From Gonatopus flavifemur (Eukaryota; Arthropoda; Insecta; Hymenoptera; Dryinidae): a stretch of 64,000 nt of DNA. Shown here piece by piece: positions 62,099 through 64,000 of the stretch (position 1 is its first letter; the number at the start of each line of letters is the position of its first letter). Location: positions 26,350,001 to 26,414,000 of the forward strand of contig JAFFJZ010000003.1 of NCBI GenBank assembly GCA_018340375.1. The letters are read 5' to 3'. The notes under the pieces are model-generated. The model was not told the origin of the DNA. It made no database searches and saw only the letters and a list, made by a program, of their open reading frames with translations. The position numbers and the translations under genes were made by a program.

Positions 62099-62369
62099 TT
62101 CCCGAGTCGAAACATTTGGACGGTTCTTGTCCTCATATCTCATTTTTAGACTGATTTTGTCTAGATTGTTGAATAATGTGGATAAGAACCGTACTTTTTC
62201 ATGATTTCAGCCAAATTTCTCCTCAATTACTTTCATTCGTTGGAGGAGAAATTCAGAGTATAATCATGAAAAAGTACTGTTTTCATCCGCATTATTCAAC
62301 AATCAGGACAAAATCAGTCTAAAAATGAAATATGAGGACAAAAATCGTTCAAATTTTCCGACCCGGGAA
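62099..62369. mobile_element. Foldback element with about 125-bp arms
   Basis: Left TTCCCGAGTCGAAACATTTG and right, reverse-complemented, TTCCCGGGTCGGAAAATTTG. Arms continue with TTTTTAGACTGATTTTGTC, GATTGTTGAATAATG and GTACTTTTTCATGATT. 271 bp, inserted in the 10-bp array. Confidence 0.9.
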
Positions 62370-64000
62370 AGAGTGTAATTCGCTCACAGGTAAATTGGGA
62401 AAAACTGAAAATTGCTCTTTGGCAAGGAATTCAGAAAGTTGAGGAGGAATTTAGGGAATTTTAGGAAACCCTGGTAAGAAAATCTTTCTGAAACCCTTTG
62501 GAAATTTCATGTCGCATAGAAATGCAGAGAGATTCAGAAACATTCAGAAAAATTCAGCAAGATTCAGAGAAATTCGTAGATGGGGGAATTAGAGGAAATT
62601 GTGGGTTGAATTCCTCAAAGAGGTGCAGAAAAATTCGAACAGAAGTCTGTTAAGAAGAATTTATGGTCCAAAATTTCAGGAAAACTCCAAGGAGTTTCAG
62701 AAATTCAGAAACATTCAAAACCAGGGAAAGTGAGGAGACCCGTGCGTTGAAGTTTTCAGATGAATCCAAAAAGATTCAAAGAGATTAAGAGTAATCCAGC
62801 AGAATTCAAGCAGTAAGTGGAGAAAAATTTTCGGCCCAAAATGTCAGAAGAATTCGGAAGGTTCCACAGAAATTCAGAGGAATCTGAGTGCAGGTGGATG
62901 TGGCAAAATTGTCGTTATACTTATCAGAGAGGATACAAGGGATTGAGAGAAATTCAGGAAAATTTAGAAACAAGGGAATTCAGACCAATTTCTGACCTAA
63001 AATTCTCAGAAAAAATCAGAGACACGAGAATTAGGAGAAATTGTGCGAATGCACAAAAAATGTTTGAAATTATATATAATTTATGTATAATTATATAAAA
63101 AGTATATATAAAGTACACTTAGTTGGTTACATACAAATTATGTATAATTTCGGAAGATTTTTCCACTCGCGATTGTTTGTGCTAGAGAAAATCAGGAATT
63201 TTCAAAAAAATTCAGGAAAATTCAGAGAGAAATGAATTGAGACAAATTCCTTGCCTAAAATTCCAGGAAAATTTAGAGACACGGAAATCGGGTACTGAAC
63301 TTCCCAAAAGGATTTGAAACAAGTTAGGGAGATTCAGAGGAATTTAGGGAAATTTAGGAACAAACAAATGTGAACTAATTCCTGGTCAAAACTTGAGAAA
63401 AATTATGCCTCTAAACTCAGAGTGATTCAGAGAAATTGAGGGAAAGTTTTTTAATCTCCAGATTGGAAATGAAGAGTAGTGGTTGAGGCAGATATTTTTT
63501 CACGGTATGATTCAAAGGAAATCGAAGGAATACAAAGGACAAATGGAGAGAAAACTCCGAAATCTAAATAAATGCAATTCTGAGGAATTTAGAGAGGTTT
63601 AGATAAATTCAAAACAAATTTTTTCATCCGAATAAAAAAAATTCTGGGTAATTCAAAGTGATTCAAAAAAGTTCCGAGATATCTGGACAAAATTTTGAAT
63701 TAGTCAGAAAATTTCCGAAGAATTCAGAAAAATTTAAACAACGTTGGAGAAAGTTACAGGAATTCAGAATCCATGACTATGTGAAAAACCTCCAATTTTC
63801 CCTGAATTAATCTGAATCTCTCAAAAGAGTGTGTCAAAACATAGAGAAATTCAAAGAGATATTTGTATTTGCAAGGGAGAAATATTGTGGGTGAAACGAA
63901 AAATCCGCACGGAGAGAAGGAATAAGCTCTATATGCATGAAATTTCACGTTTTAATGTTTATGTTATAAGGTGCTTTCGATCGCATAAGATCATGTTCAG

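Larger units (their letters stand above)
60396..63760. repeat. Degenerate 10-bp periodic array based on AAATTCAGAG
   Basis: Over about 3.3 kb, excluding inserted elements, the word ATTCAG recurs with spacing of 10 bp or multiples. Clear runs lie at 60425-60490 and 62521-62575, where the step is exactly ten for five or six units. Longer blocks also recur: TTTTCGGCCCAWAATTT near 61620 and 62828, and GTGNGTTGAA(G/T)TT near 60500, 62600 and 62745. A higher-order unit of one to two hundred bases is therefore likely. The period is not a multiple of three, so open frames inside it (62817-63098) are incidental. Confidence 0.85.

Noticed and set aside
62817..63098. 93-codon open frame with Glu/Arg-rich, coiled-coil-like sequence
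   Set aside because: It lies in the 10-bp degenerate array. The ATTCAG/GAGAA words read as Ile-Gln-Glu-rich peptides in any frame, and the period is not a multiple of three.

Overview
The window is eukaryotic nuclear DNA and most likely comes from an insect. It is AT-rich, its genes have short GT-AG introns, it is crowded with DNA transposons (mariner, hAT-like and piggyBac-like elements and many foldback MITEs), and it carries a LINE remnant. I cannot name the species. There are no rRNA genes, convincing tRNA genes, CRISPR arrays or operons. Genes are sparse. One spliced structural-type gene is well supported, a broken paralogue of it lies about 14 kb downstream, and the only recognisable enzyme genes are decayed transposon proteins.

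Layout. (1) 0.3-1.2 kb: minus-strand remnant of a non-LTR retrotransposon ORF2 C-terminus. (2) 1.68-11.25 kb (copy A) and 16.21-30.8 kb (copy B): two direct copies of one large segment, separated by about 5 kb of mostly repetitive spacer. Copy A holds a gene for a Gly/Ser/His-rich repetitive protein (visible exons 6577-6678, 6754-6837, 7120-9399, 9455-9483). Its large exon is built of 84-codon (252-bp) units. Copy B holds the same exons, but two transposons interrupt the large exon and the downstream reading frame is shifted. (3) 31-60 kb: AT-rich, with no recognisable gene, but dotted with inverted-repeat elements and microsatellites. (4) 60.4-63.8 kb: a degenerate array of about 10 bp period built on ATTCAG, itself invaded by four inverted-repeat elements.

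The most useful property of the window is that copies A and B archive each other's transposon insertions. Elements present in one copy and absent from the other leave paralogous empty sites, from which exact ends and target-site duplications can be read: TA for a mariner and two MITEs, 8 bp for a hAT-like element, and an imperfect 9 bp for a foldback element. Insertions are nested. A 294-bp MITE sits in the mariner transposase gene, and a TTAA-flanked piggyBac-like element carrying a 141-bp tandem array sits inside a hAT-like element that sits in gene B.

The best candidate for undescribed biology is the Gly/Ser/His-rich gene. All its visible introns are phase 1, its units form a two-unit higher-order repeat, and a 164-bp module is duplicated 1215 bp apart. 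I infer a secreted or extracellular structural role (silk, cuticle, eggshell or gland product) from composition only. The first exon and any signal peptide were not found.
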